64,000 nucleotides of DNA. Origin: Bacteroidales bacterium. Lineage in GTDB: Bacteria > Bacteroidota > Bacteroidia > Bacteroidales > UBA932. The number at the start of each line of letters is the position of its first letter. Within the stretch, counting starts at the first letter, position 1. Below the pieces are notes generated by a model. The model worked only from the letters and a program-made list of their open reading frames with translations. It made no database searches and was not told the origin of the DNA. The stretch spans positions 1 through 64,000 of the forward strand of contig JAGCUK010000002.1 in assembly GCA_017962925.1 (NCBI GenBank). Direction: 5' to 3'. Position numbers and translations under genes: made by a program. Of the stretch, positions 42,993-52,040 are shown one piece after another.

Positions 42993-44549
42993 TTACAATT
43001 CTCCAAAATTGCGGCGATCGAGGAGGCGGTAGGAAGCGGCTTCGGAGATGTGGGCGGGGAGGATGTTCTGGCAGCCGGCGAGGTCCGCGATAGTGCGCGA
43101 GATCTTGATGATACGGGTGTAGGCGCGGGCAGAGAGGCCCAGGCGATCGATTATCTTCTCCAGCAGATCCTTGCAATCATCGGTCAGCGGACAATATTTC
43201 TCCATCATCGCATTATTCATCTCCGCATTGGTGCTGATACCATCCTCCCGGAAACGCAACTTCTGCACCTCCCGGGCGGCGGCAACTCTGGCAGCGATGG
43301 CGGCGCTGGACTCCCCCTTTGGCCGATCGAGTAACTTCTTGGTTTCCAAGGGATTAAGCCACACATGCAGATCAATTCTATCCAATAAAGGACCTGACAT
43401 GCGATTGAGATAACCCACCCTTTGACCCACGGTGCAGGTGCAACGGTCACCATCGCCATAATAGCCGCAGGGGCAGGGATTCGTGGCAGCGACGAGCATG
43501 AATGAAGCCGGGTATTCCACCTTCCCCTTCAGGCGCGAAACCACCACTTTCCTATCTTCCATCGGCCCCCGGAGCGCCTCCACCACCGACTTCGGCATTT
43601 GCGCGAACTCGTCGGCAAAAAGCACACCATTGTGCGCCAGTGAGATTTCCCCGGGGACGATGTTACCCCCGTTTCCGCCGCCTATGATAGCGGCAAGAGA
43701 TGCGCTATAATGTGGGGATCGGAACGGCCGGCGGCGTATCAGCCCCGCATCCCTGGTAGCCAGCCCGGACACGGAGTAGATTTTACTCGTCACCAGCGAC
43801 TCTCCCAAACTCATGGGAGGAAGTATCCCGGTGATGGCCTTGGCGATGGAACTTTTTCCTCCACCCGGAGGACCGATCAAAAGCATATTGTGTCCCCCGG
43901 AAACTGCCACTTCGGCAGCGCGCTTGGCAGCCTCCTGCCCGATTATCTCCTAAAAATCCATATAATCCGCCGGTCGGTTCGGGGAAGAAATGGCCTCGGT
44001 GTACTCCGGCCGGTTCCAGATCAGCAGGTCATCCCGCATTCCATCCTCCTCTAGAATAGAGAGCACCTCCTCCAGCGTATCCACTCCGTAGATCCGTGCC
44101 TGCCTATATTCCACCGCTTCTAGCGCGGAGCGGGCAGGGAGGATGCAGCCGCGCAGGCCCATCCCCACCGCCATCTCCGCATAGGGCAGTGCGCCCGGCA
44201 CCGGACGGACGGATCCATCCAGGCCCAACTCTCCCATAATCAAGTACTTGTCCAGCCCCAGCATCTCCCTTTGCCCGGACGCCGCCACGATTCCTAAAGC
44301 TATGGGCAGGTCGTAGCCGCTGCCGTTCTTGTGCAGATCCGCGGGTGCCAGATTGATAACTATTTTCTTCCCAGGGATATGGAAACCCATCGATTGCAGG
44401 GCAGTCACCGTACGCAGCAGACTCTCTTTCACAGCAGCATCCGCCAGCCCCACCAGGTGAATGCCGATTCCACGGTCGATTTTCACCTCGACCACCACCG
44501 GAACCGCGTCGATCCCTATGCATTTCGCGCCAATAATATTAATCAACAT
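42993..44549 (-). pseudogene. comM: comM/yifB (Mg-chelatase-like ATPase) interrupted by an in-frame TAG
   Basis: Two frames in the same phase make one 518-codon YifB/ComM protein, the family helping integrate DNA during natural transformation. The first part (44549-43953) is the Lon-C-like ChlI domain (VEVKIDRGIGIHLVGLADAAVKESLLR). After PADYMDF a TAG at 43952-43950 (codon 200) interrupts the chain, then reading continues as EIIGQEAAKRAAE into the AAA domain with Walker A GPPGGGKSS and ATNPCPCGYYGD. Family members usually have Ser, Ala or similar at that site (DFxEVxGQE). There is no frameshift. It is a nonsense mutation, a sequencing error, or a split gene; a GTG at 43910 could restart but drops the GQE region. 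Confidence 0.85.
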
Positions 44550-44563
44550 AAGCCTAAAATCAG

Positions 44564-44571
44564 TATCTTTG
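44564..44571 (+). promoter_or_regulatory. -7 box of tsaE
   Basis: TATCTTTG ends six bases before the tsaE ATG at 44578, implying a nearly leaderless transcript. The comM start is 14 bases to the left on the other strand. Confidence 0.5.
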
Positions 44572-44577
44572 CCGACG

Positions 44578-45003
44578 ATGCAGCATCGAATTGTCATTAA
44601 AAATCTTTCGGATATCGACCGCGCCGCCGCCGAGTTCATCTCTACCGTCGGCACCGGGAGGATAATCGCGTTCTATGCACCGATGGGCGCGGGCAAGACC
44701 ACTTTCACCACGGCCATCTGCCGCGCGATGGGAGTGAACGGAGATGCCATTTCCTCCCCCACCTTCGCAATCGTCAACGAATACCGGACGGATGCGGACG
44801 AGTCCATCTTCCATTTTGATTTCTATCGCATCACCAAGCCCGCAGAGGCACTGGACATCGGATTCTACGACTATATCGACAGTGGATGCACCTGCATCAT
44901 GGAATGGCCAGAGAATATCGAAGATCTGCTGCCCGAGGAGACCCTGCGGGTGAAGATCGAGGTGATGCCGGACGAGAGCCGCCTGGTTACCTGGGAGGAC
45001 TGA
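44578..45003 (+). CDS. tsaE: tRNA threonylcarbamoyladenosine biosynthesis ATPase TsaE
   Basis: A 141-residue TsaE/YjeE protein of family-typical size, the ATPase that works with TsaB and TsaD to make t6A37 on ANN-decoding tRNAs. Walker A is APMGAGKTTFTTAICRAMG; SSPTFAIVNEY, FHFDFYRI and IMEWPENI are the conserved switch and Walker B-like segments. The ATG at 44578 is chosen because it aligns with the family and follows the -7 box; the open frame to 44461 is spurious. Its end overlaps the convergent lipoprotein gene by 17 bases. Confidence 0.93.
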   Translation: MQHRIVIKNLSDIDRAAAEFISTVGTGRIIAFYAPMGAGKTTFTTAICRAMGVNGDAISSPTFAIVNEYRTDADESIFHFDFYRITKPAEALDIGFYDYIDSGCTCIMEWPENIEDLLPEETLRVKIEVMPDESRLVTWED

Positions 45004-46195
45004 TTTCCACCTCTATACCGGTAAGATAGCCATTAATGTCGCAGAGGGTCTCTTTCTCCCCCTGCCAGACCGAAGGACATTCCTCGCGCTCGCGCGGATT
45101 AATCAGCATATACATCATATCCCCGGCGCATTGCGCGCAGTTCGGTCCGAAGAAGAATGTAGAATCCCTTATGTAGAGGATTTCGCCGTTGTCGTCCCTT
45201 AGGCTCATGGTGCTGCCGTCACAGGAGACGGAATAGACCCGCGATGCCCCCGCATAGACGAAGTTCCCGTTGCCGGGGAACTGCATCCCGACATCCTCTT
45301 CCGCCTGTTCCAGCGGCCTGCAGATGGTTTTTGACGGGGAATCCGCCACTATCCAGGGGATGCCTTCGCGGGGGAAGACGCTCGCGGTCTGCCATGAAAC
45401 GGAGGTAGGGAGAGTGTATGTCCGTGCTGGGGAGAAAACCAGCATCGAGGTGGTGTAATCGGCCACGTAGTAACACGCAGAACCGATCTGCCTCATATCC
45501 CTTACCCGCGCCGCGCGTACCCCGGTCCGGATGGATTGCATCTCCCCGTCCCGCACATTATAGCAGGTGCTGGAGTTGCGGAAGCAGAAGCACACCGCGC
45601 CATCGTTTTCATAGAGCGCGCCGGTGCGCCCGTAGGCCGGGTTCACGAAGTCTCCGAAGATGACGGCGTTGTCTTGAGATAGCACGATTTCCCCGTTCCG
45701 TCGATAGTTGAAGCCGGCGCCGTCCAGATCCCGCCCGAGCGTATGTACAATGCCGTTTTTTATCAAGAAGCCCTTCAGCAGTTCCCGTTCTGGATAGCTG
45801 AGGCAGAGCTCACCGTCCCGGCAGATGATGGTGCCCGATTCGGTCGCGCGTTCAGTGTAAAGATGCCCTCCGAAAAGGTGGTGGGTGGATGGTGAAATGC
45901 TGATGGGCTCATCCGCTCCGGCCCGCGCGATGAATTGGCGCACGCCGTTCTTGAGCAGCTCCACCTCGCAAGCGACGGCACCGTAAGCGGTGTCCCGGCG
46001 CCAGTCGTAGTTTTCCGGCACGATTATGGCCGATACGAACACGGTGGTGTCCGCCTGGAGGGTCTGGTCTCTACCAGACAGGGAATCCCGGCCGTGGCCG
46101 TCCAGATGAGTGTTTCTGTAGATGTTGTTGAGCGAGAATTTCTCGCAGGATTGCAATAGGAGCAATCCGCATAAGATAATAGGCAATCCCTTCAT
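44987..46195 (-). CDS. Lipoprotein of unknown function
   Basis: A 402-residue lipoprotein (LLLLQSC, Cys17). The rest is beta-rich with repeated short strands and no recognised family; DUF-type 'WG-like' or propeller repeats are possible (FGGHLYTER, VIFGDFVNPAYGR, FVYAGASRVYSV). It has many Cys residues, including NCAQCAG near the C-terminus. The start at 46195 gives the best signal peptide; upstream ATGs are unlikely. It is a single leftward gene, convergent with tsaE, with a TAGATTTG -7 box at 46221 to 46214. Confidence 0.7.
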   Translation of the reverse strand: MKGLPIILCGLLLLQSCEKFSLNNIYRNTHLDGHGRDSLSGRDQTLQADTTVFVSAIIVPENYDWRRDTAYGAVACEVELLKNGVRQFIARAGADEPISISPSTHHLFGGHLYTERATESGTIICRDGELCLSYPERELLKGFLIKNGIVHTLGRDLDGAGFNYRRNGEIVLSQDNAVIFGDFVNPAYGRTGALYENDGAVCFCFRNSSTCYNVRDGEMQSIRTGVRAARVRDMRQIGSACYYVADYTTSMLVFSPARTYTLPTSVSWQTASVFPREGIPWIVADSPSKTICRPLEQAEEDVGMQFPGNGNFVYAGASRVYSVSCDGSTMSLRDDNGEILYIRDSTFFFGPNCAQCAGDMMYMLINPREREECPSVWQGEKETLCDINGYLTGIEVEISPPR

Positions 46196-46225
46196 AATCC
46201 AGTTCTTTTCGCACAAATCTATACG

Positions 46226-46260
46226 AAAAAAATCATACCCCCGGGGGTTGAACCGGGGGT
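46226..46260 (-). terminator. Terminator after the sigma-factor operon
   Basis: On the minus strand ACCCCCGG pairs with CCGGGGGT (46260-46253 and 46244-46237) and TTTTTTT (46232-46226) follows after ATGA. It separates the sigma-factor operon from the next leftward gene. Confidence 0.65.
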
Positions 46261-46310
46261 AAAATTTGAAATTTATGTTTGCCTATGGGTAAAAGGCTGA
46301 TTGTCAGCGA

Positions 46311-47549
46311 TTAAAGCTTAAACCGCACTCCGACGCGAAGAATCATCTGGAACGGCTTGTCCGTGCGGATGTTCTTGGGCTGGTCGCAGTTGAAATAGTA
46401 CTTGAAGGTAGGCTCGGCAAAGATACCTACGAGCTGACCGGGATTGAACTCAAGCCCGAAGCCGCCTCCAATGGACCACTGCAAACCGTTCACCTTGTCC
46501 CCGACCACAGTGTCGGTGCCAAGCAGACGGTATTTATTGGAAACGGCATACTCGGCTTCGGTGCCAAAAATGGAATAGAGGGAAATGTCTTTCTTCTCTA
46601 TCAGTTTGACAAAGAGGTCGACAGGTATGCCGATGTATTGCAGGGTGTGATTGAAGTCCCCGGGGGTGACTGTCATCCCGTCGGTGTATTTACCCTCGAA
46701 GGTACGGGTCAGCATGGAATAATCCAGTCCCGTGCCGATCGAGAGAACATCCGAAAGTTGCATCCTTACGCCAACACCCACCACGACGGGAATGCCGAAG
46801 GAGGATTTGCTGGTTTCGGTGATGCCGGCCTGGGTGTAGCCGCCTGACGGTGCTGCCTGAGAAAGTTTTCCGGCGCCGGCATTATTGCTGGATGCGCCTC
46901 CGGAGACCAGCAGGGAGATGCCCTTGCGGGCAGATGCCTTCTGCGAGTCTTCGTAGGCCATCAGCGCAAACGGATCGACGGCCGGTTTTTCTTCCGGCTG
47001 GTTCAGACTCACTGAAGGCTCTATTTGAGTCTGAGGTGCCGATTTTGGCTGGTTCAGACTCACTACAGGCTCATTTTGAGTCTGCACTGCCGGTTTTGCG
47101 ACCGGAGCGGACGATTTTTGCGCTTTTGCGGTGCCGGGCGCTGCAGTTTCGGCTGCAGGGGCAACCGGAGCGGCCTCACCGGCCGGAGCGACCTCAGCGG
47201 CCGGAGTGACGGTTTCCGCGACGAGGGCGGAACCGCTGTATATATCTATAAGGTTGGAATTGTTCTCGGATGTGCCGGTGAAGAAGATGCCGATGGCAAC
47301 GGCAGCGGCCATGGCAAATGCGGCGGCAGACCAGTACCAGACGCGGCGCCCGCCGAAGATTGCGGCGAGGCCGGCCTTGGTTCCGGCGGAAGCAGATGCA
47401 GCCGAGGCGGCCGTAGCAGCAGACGCTGCGGCCATCGCATCAAGACGGGACGAAATGGCTTCCCAGGCCCCTGCAGGAGCAGGTTCCTGAGCCTCTTCCA
47501 TTATCGACCTGACCTGAAGGTCAAAATCCTCGTTAACAATCTTTTGCAT
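46311..47549 (-). CDS. Predicted trans-envelope partner of the ECF sigma factor (cytosolic N-terminus, TM helix, outer-membrane barrel)
   Basis: A 412-residue protein starting one base after the sigma-factor stop. Residues 1-68 are a soluble, acidic then Ala-rich part that could bind the sigma factor; residues about 70-91 are one hydrophobic helix; residues about 105-200 are an Ala/Pro-rich linker with a 17-residue duplication (QTQ-EP-VSLNQP, DNA copies at 46996 and 47047); residues about 210-412 look like a PorT/OmpA-type beta-barrel (alternating strands, ending MILRVGVRFKL). The start at 47549 (MQKIVNEDFD) is preferred over a longer frame. An anti-sigma function is inferred from context only. 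Confidence 0.75.
   Translation of the reverse strand: MQKIVNEDFDLQVRSIMEEAQEPAPAGAWEAISSRLDAMAAASAATAASAASASAGTKAGLAAIFGGRRVWYWSAAAFAMAAAVAIGIFFTGTSENNSNLIDIYSGSALVAETVTPAAEVAPAGEAAPVAPAAETAAPGTAKAQKSSAPVAKPAVQTQNEPVVSLNQPKSAPQTQIEPSVSLNQPEEKPAVDPFALMAYEDSQKASARKGISLLVSGGASSNNAGAGKLSQAAPSGGYTQAGITETSKSSFGIPVVVGVGVRMQLSDVLSIGTGLDYSMLTRTFEGKYTDGMTVTPGDFNHTLQYIGIPVDLFVKLIEKKDISLYSIFGTEAEYAVSNKYRLLGTDTVVGDKVNGLQWSIGGGFGLEFNPGQLVGIFAEPTFKYYFNCDQPKNIRTDKPFQMILRVGVRFKL
46996..47086. repeat. 51-bp in-frame duplication in the linker
   Basis: Two near-identical DNA copies start at 46996 and 47047 (GGCTGGTTCAGACTCACT in both). They encode QTQIEPSVSLNQP and QTQNEPVVSLNQP, lengthening the periplasmic linker by 17 residues. 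Confidence 0.8.
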
Positions 47550-47550
47550 C

Positions 47551-48147
47551 TTAAAACTTCTCTTTAATCTTTGTCTGCAGCAAAGTTCGCGCACGCTGGA
47601 GCTGCGAGCGTGAAGTGGTTTCCGAAATCTCCAGGGCTTCTGCTATCTCCTTGTGGGAGAAACCCTCGACGACGTACATATTGAAAACTGTTCTGAACCC
47701 GGGCGGCAGGGCGGCAATCATCTTGCACAATTCCTGATAGCCCATATTCTGAACCGGAGTGGGATCATCGCTGCTGATGCCCCATGCAGCGTCTACATCT
47801 TCACTCTGTTTGAGTACGTCTTTCTTTCGTAAACTCATCAGTGCCGTATTGACAAAGATCTTGCGGGCCCAGCCCTCGAAAGAACCCTCTCCCGAATAGC
47901 TGTCCAGCTTGGTGTACAATGTCACAAAACCATCCTGTAGGATGTCAGCGGCCGCTTCTCTGTCCCCTCCCATATACCGCAGGCAAACTGCGAACATCTT
48001 GGAAGAAAGAGCGTCGTAAACGGCCTTCTGAGCGAGCCTGTCGCCATTTTTGCATTGCTCAATGACATCAGGCCCCAGGGCATTGCCAGCCTTGCCGGGT
48101 TCCCGTTCTCGACTTTTAAGATGCATTTTACTTCCGAAAAGTTGCAT
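47551..48147 (-). CDS. ECF-type RNA polymerase sigma factor
   Basis: A 198-residue sigma-70 family ECF factor (or 191 if the ATG at 48126 is used). Region 2 includes MFAVCLRYMGGDREAAADILQDGFVTLYTKLDSY and GWARKIFVNTALMSLRKK; region 4 includes LPPGFRTVFNMYVVEGFSHKEIAEALEISETTSRSQLQRAR. It recruits RNA polymerase to its own promoters. The following gene, one base on, is the probable anti-sigma/barrel partner. A TATTTTTG -7 box lies at 48173 to 48166. The TTG at 48168 is inside the box and is rejected as a start. Confidence 0.93.
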   Translation of the reverse strand: MQLFGSKMHLKSREREPGKAGNALGPDVIEQCKNGDRLAQKAVYDALSSKMFAVCLRYMGGDREAAADILQDGFVTLYTKLDSYSGEGSFEGWARKIFVNTALMSLRKKDVLKQSEDVDAAWGISSDDPTPVQNMGYQELCKMIAALPPGFRTVFNMYVVEGFSHKEIAEALEISETTSRSQLQRARTLLQTKIKEKF

Positions 48148-48165
48148 CTCGCGAAATTGTATATG

Positions 48166-48204
48166 CAAAAATAACCAATAAAGTCCAAAAAAGCACTATT
48201 TTTG
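48166..48204. promoter_or_regulatory. Divergent -7 boxes of the sigma factor and TPR genes
   Basis: Minus strand TATTTTTG (48173 to 48166) precedes the sigma-factor gene and plus strand TATTTTTG (48197-48204) precedes the TPR gene by 15 bases. Neither has a TTTG at normal distance. Confidence 0.5.
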
Positions 48205-48219
48205 TATAGATTGATTGCG

Positions 48220-49608
48220 ATGAGAAAACTGGCATTGATACTTGCAACCTTGCTCTTCCTTGTTCCGGGGAGGGTCGGCGCGCAGGAATCCCGTCCCACA
48301 GCGGCCGCCGAGGCACGCCAGCAGAGCGTGCTGGAAACCATGCTCATCGGTGCCGTGGCAAGCATGCAGTCCGGGGATGTGGACAACGCCATCAAGCATC
48401 TCGAATACCTCAACAAGAACTTCCCCGGCAACGATGCCGTCAACTACTGGCTGGGCGTATCCTATGCACTCAAAGGCCGCACCGCCGAGGCGGAAGCCTG
48501 CATCCAGGCCGCTGCCGCCCTGGACACCGCCAATGTCTGGTACAAAGACAACCTAGCCAGTCTCTATCTCTCCGAAGGCAAAGGGGACAAGGCCGCAGAC
48601 ATCTACCTGAAGTTGCTGGAGTCCGACCCCGGCAAATATACCAACGCCTATACCCTTTCCCTCCTGGGCAATCAGGCGCTCTCGGAATATAAGGATTCGC
48701 TGGCACTGGAGAGTTTCGAAAAGGCGCTGGTGCTCTCGCCGGACTACACTCCCGCCATCCTCGGCAAGAGCGAGGTCTACCGCATGCGCGGGAACATCCC
48801 CGGATTCTTCGCTTCCGTGAATGAGATGGTGCAGAACCCCGCCCTGAATCCATCCGCCAAGTGCGATTACGTCAATCAGCTCCTCCAGCATATCGACTAC
48901 GGGTTCTATCAGCTCTGGCGGCCGCAGCTGGATTCCCTGGTGACCGGTTGCGCCTCCGTGCATCCCACCGACAGCAGCGCCCTGCGCCTCGCGGGAAGCT
49001 GGTTCTACGGCACCGAGCGCAAGGAAAAAGGTAGGGAGTACTTCACCCGCTTCGTGGAGGCCTTCCCCGAGAACCTCGACGCGCAGTATCTTCAGCTTCA
49101 GGTACTTATGGATGAAGGCAGCACCGCCCGCGAGATCATCGACCAATGCGAAACCATCATCCGCGTAGGGGGAGAAAAGAATCCTCGGGTGATGCCGGCG
49201 CTGGCGACCATCGGCGACACCTACCATCAGCTCGGGCAGGACAGGAACGCCTACAAGGCCTACGAGCGCGCGCTGAAGGCAGACCCCGAGTATCTGCCGG
49301 TGCTGAATAACTACGCCTACTACCTCTGCCTCACGGGCAAAAAGCTGAAGAAGGCGGAGGCGATGAGCAAGATAACGGTGGAGAAGGATCCGGACAACGC
49401 GACCTACCTGGACACCTACGGATGGATCCTGTATCTGCGTAAGAAATACCAGCAGGCCAAGCCATACTTCAAGCATGCGATGCTCTATGGCGGCCGGGAC
49501 AGCGCCGTCATCCTGGAACACTATGCGAAGGTGCTCGATGCTCTGGGAGAGAAGGATCTGGCGCAGTCCTTCTATATGCTGGCAGAGAAGAAAAAGAGCG
49601 GCCAATGA
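48220..49608 (+). CDS. Exported tetratricopeptide-repeat protein
   Basis: A 462-residue protein with a signal peptide ending near GRVGAQ. Multiple TPR motifs of about 34 residues fill the rest, for example GDVDNAIKHLEYLNKNFPGNDAVNYWLGVSY, KDSLALESFEKALVLSPDYTPAILGKSEVY and NAYKAYERALKADPEYLPVLNNYAYYL. TPR proteins scaffold protein complexes; no partner can be named. ATG at 48220 is chosen over an upstream TTG. The stop overlaps the EnvC-like gene by four bases, so the two are coupled, and similar pairs are common in Bacteroidota. Confidence 0.88.
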   Translation: MRKLALILATLLFLVPGRVGAQESRPTAAAEARQQSVLETMLIGAVASMQSGDVDNAIKHLEYLNKNFPGNDAVNYWLGVSYALKGRTAEAEACIQAAAALDTANVWYKDNLASLYLSEGKGDKAADIYLKLLESDPGKYTNAYTLSLLGNQALSEYKDSLALESFEKALVLSPDYTPAILGKSEVYRMRGNIPGFFASVNEMVQNPALNPSAKCDYVNQLLQHIDYGFYQLWRPQLDSLVTGCASVHPTDSSALRLAGSWFYGTERKEKGREYFTRFVEAFPENLDAQYLQLQVLMDEGSTAREIIDQCETIIRVGGEKNPRVMPALATIGDTYHQLGQDRNAYKAYERALKADPEYLPVLNNYAYYLCLTGKKLKKAEAMSKITVEKDPDNATYLDTYGWILYLRKKYQQAKPYFKHAMLYGGRDSAVILEHYAKVLDALGEKDLAQSFYMLAEKKKSGQ

Positions 49609-50756
49609 GAAAGGTGATTCCCATAATACTGGCGATGTTTCTGGTTTGTGGCCAGGGGCTGGCGCAGAAGTCGGGTTCGGCGCAGAAACGCGCGAAACTC
49701 GAGCGGGAGATTGCCATCCTCGATCAGCAGCTGAAAGAGAACGCCGGTAAGGTGAAAAGCGCCAACACCGCCCTGAAACTCACCCGGAAGAAGATCAGCT
49801 CCCGCAAGAGCCTGGTGAAGGAGAGCGAGGCGCAGATTTCCATGCTCGACCGTCGCATCCGAGAGAAAGACCAGAAGATTGACAGCCTCGAGCAGAGATA
49901 TAACCTGCTATCCTCCAACTACGAGAAGCTGGTGCGTACGGCCTACAAGAACCGCGACACCCGCATATGGTACATGTATCTGCTCTCGAGCGAAGGGCTT
50001 ACCCAGGGCCTGCGGCGCTTTGGATATCTCAAGGGGATGGCCGGCAGCTTGAATGCCCAGGCGCTTGAGATCAAGGATACCCGCGCCCGGCTGGAGGAAG
50101 AACAGGCCAGTCTGCAGAAGCTTCGCGAGGAAGCGGGCGTGCTGCGTTCTACCCGCCTCGGCGAATTGAAGAAACTGGAGGCGGATGAGAGCCATTCCCA
50201 GCAGCTGGTGGCCAGCCTCAACAAGGATAAGAACCGCTATCAGAAGGAATTAGCCGCGAAGAGGAAGCAGGTGGAGGCCCTGAAGGCAGAGATGAACAGG
50301 ATGGTGAAGAAGTCTTCTTCCAAGCCCAAGACGGCGGTGGATGAGAAACTGGACAAGGAGTTTGCCTCGAATATAGGCAAACTGCCCTGGCCGGCGGATG
50401 GCCCGATAGTGGATTCCTTCGGCAAGCACTATCATCCTGTATATAAGAACGTCGAAATGCCGTTCAACAACGGCGTGAATATCGCGCTGAGCAAGGATAC
50501 TGCGATTAAGGCAGTGTTCGACGGCACTGTCAGCAACGTGGTTGTGATTCCCGGCTACAACCAGTGCGTGCTGGTGCAGCACGGCGGGTATTTCACTTTC
50601 TATTGCAAGCTTGCCAGCGTGAACGTGAAGGCTGGCGACAAGGTCAAGATCGGCCAGGTTCTCGGCCGCGTGGATACCATCGCGGGCGAAACTCAGCTGC
50701 ACTTTGAACTTTGGGAGGGGAAGAACCCTCAGAATCCGGAATTCTGGCTAAAGTAG
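49605..50756 (+). CDS. EnvC-like murein hydrolase activator (degenerate M23 domain)
   Basis: A 383-residue exported protein: signal peptide (cleaved near GLAQ), a long coiled coil (about 20-250), and a LytM/M23 domain (about 260-383). The zinc ligands are not all kept: FNNGVNIAL stands where active enzymes have HxGxD, and YFTFYCKL where the second His is expected, while only LHFELW is intact. Such domains in EnvC-type proteins activate amidases instead of cutting peptidoglycan, so a role in septal or wall remodelling is likely. It overlaps the TPR gene by four bases and the convergent feoB-like gene by nine. Confidence 0.9.
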   Translation: MRKVIPIILAMFLVCGQGLAQKSGSAQKRAKLEREIAILDQQLKENAGKVKSANTALKLTRKKISSRKSLVKESEAQISMLDRRIREKDQKIDSLEQRYNLLSSNYEKLVRTAYKNRDTRIWYMYLLSSEGLTQGLRRFGYLKGMAGSLNAQALEIKDTRARLEEEQASLQKLREEAGVLRSTRLGELKKLEADESHSQQLVASLNKDKNRYQKELAAKRKQVEALKAEMNRMVKKSSSKPKTAVDEKLDKEFASNIGKLPWPADGPIVDSFGKHYHPVYKNVEMPFNNGVNIALSKDTAIKAVFDGTVSNVVVIPGYNQCVLVQHGGYFTFYCKLASVNVKAGDKVKIGQVLGRVDTIAGETQLHFELWEGKNPQNPEFWLK

Positions 50757-51983
50757 AGCCTGACACACCACTTTTCCAATCCATGCGACCACCCACGCCA
50801 CAGCCATGGTGTAGGCGCATACGCCCCAGGCCCATGCCCAGCGGCCGGTCTCTTTCTTGATAGCCACGAAGGTGGCGATGCAAGGGAAATATAGCAGCAC
50901 GAATATCATATAGGCCACGGCGACCGGCATAGGCACGGAACTCTTCAGCGCGCTCTGCAGGATAGTGTCGTTCTCATCCACGTCAGCCGCTTCTTCGCCG
51001 GCATACATCACTCCCAGCGAACTGACTATCAATTCCTTGGCAGCAACACCGGTAATCAGGCCCACATCCATCCTCCAATCGAATCCAAGTGGATCCAGAG
51101 CGGGTGCGACTGCCTTGCCGACGTGCCCGAGGAGGGACTGCTCCTGCTGCTCCGCCCGGGTCAGGCCCTCGTTGCGGGGGAAGTATCCCAGCGCCCAGAT
51201 AATGATGGATGCCAGCAGCATGGTGGTGGCGATCTTCTTCAGGTATTCGTAGGCGTTGTCCCAGGTGCTCCTGCCTATGGTCTTGAAGTTGGGGATGCGG
51301 TAGGGCGGCAGTTCCGGCACGTGCGGAGTGCCATCATCCGGAATAAGATGCTTGAGCACGAGGGCGGAGAGGATAGCCACCAGCACCCCCAGGAAGTAGA
51401 TTCCCATCAGCACCAGCGCAGGGTTCTTGGGGAAGAACGCTCCCACCAGCAGCACGAATACGGGCAGGCGGCCGGAGCAACTCATGAAGGGGATGAGTGC
51501 GATGGTCATCAGCCTGCTCTTACGGCTGTCGATGCTGCGTGTCGCCATTATGGCAGGCACGTTGCAGCCGAAGCCCATCACGAAGGGCATGAAACTGTTG
51601 CCATGCAGGCCCAGGCGGTGCATCAGGTTATCCATTATAAAGCCCGTGCGCGCCATGTATCCGGAGTCCTCCATCAGGGAGATGAAGAAGTATAGTATGA
51701 GGATGTTTGGAAGGAATACCAACACGCTCCCAACGCCGGCGATTATGCCATCCACCACCAGATTCTTCAGCCAGCCATCCGACATCAGGGAAGCGACCAG
51801 TTCCCCGAACTTGCCGACGAGCCAGTCGATCCAGTTCATGGGGTAGCCTCCGAGGGTGAAGGTGGCGGTGAAGATGAGATATAATACGATTAAGAAGATG
51901 GGATAGCCCAACCACTTGTTGGTGACGATGGCGTCTATCTTATCGCTTACGCTGCGCTCTATGATATGTTCTGATTGTTGCAT
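50748..51983 (-). CDS. feoB: FeoB-type ferrous-iron permease lacking the N-terminal GTPase domain
   Basis: A 411-residue membrane protein corresponding to the transmembrane half of FeoB. It has both gate motifs (FGCNVPAIMATRSI and FPCIATFVAIKKE), MSCSGRLPVFVLLV, and about nine helices. Full FeoB proteins carry a GTPase and helical domain of roughly 270 residues before the segment equivalent to SDKIDAIVTNKWLGYPIF, which here begins only 12 residues after the start. Nothing upstream encodes the GTPase: the next gene is on the other strand. It may work with a G protein encoded elsewhere, or be a degenerate or repurposed transporter. Start is 51983 (MQQSEH); 51995 is possible. Confidence 0.88.
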   Translation of the reverse strand: MQQSEHIIERSVSDKIDAIVTNKWLGYPIFLIVLYLIFTATFTLGGYPMNWIDWLVGKFGELVASLMSDGWLKNLVVDGIIAGVGSVLVFLPNILILYFFISLMEDSGYMARTGFIMDNLMHRLGLHGNSFMPFVMGFGCNVPAIMATRSIDSRKSRLMTIALIPFMSCSGRLPVFVLLVGAFFPKNPALVLMGIYFLGVLVAILSALVLKHLIPDDGTPHVPELPPYRIPNFKTIGRSTWDNAYEYLKKIATTMLLASIIIWALGYFPRNEGLTRAEQQEQSLLGHVGKAVAPALDPLGFDWRMDVGLITGVAAKELIVSSLGVMYAGEEAADVDENDTILQSALKSSVPMPVAVAYMIFVLLYFPCIATFVAIKKETGRWAWAWGVCAYTMAVAWVVAWIGKVVCQALL

Positions 51984-52040
51984 TTTACGCCGCAAAGTTA
52001 CTTACCGGATGCTTGCCGGTCAATCACAATTAATTGGGAT

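Noticed and set aside
42769..43176. A 135-residue version of HicA
   Set aside because: The added N-terminal residues are low-complexity and overlap comM. The ATG at 42957 gives a normal 62-residue HicA directly after a good promoter.
43950..43952. TAG reassigned to an amino acid
   Set aside because: TAG ends several intact genes here (cysS at 799, YbhN-like at 21764, sugar kinase at 41879), so the code looks standard.
46274..46281. Plus-strand promoter (TATGTTTG) between two leftward genes
   Set aside because: It matches the -7 consensus but faces into antisense sequence with no plus-strand gene, so it is probably chance.
49605..50756. Active M23 zinc endopeptidase
   Set aside because: The first metal motif is FNNGVNI and the second His is missing, so an EnvC-like activator is the better call.
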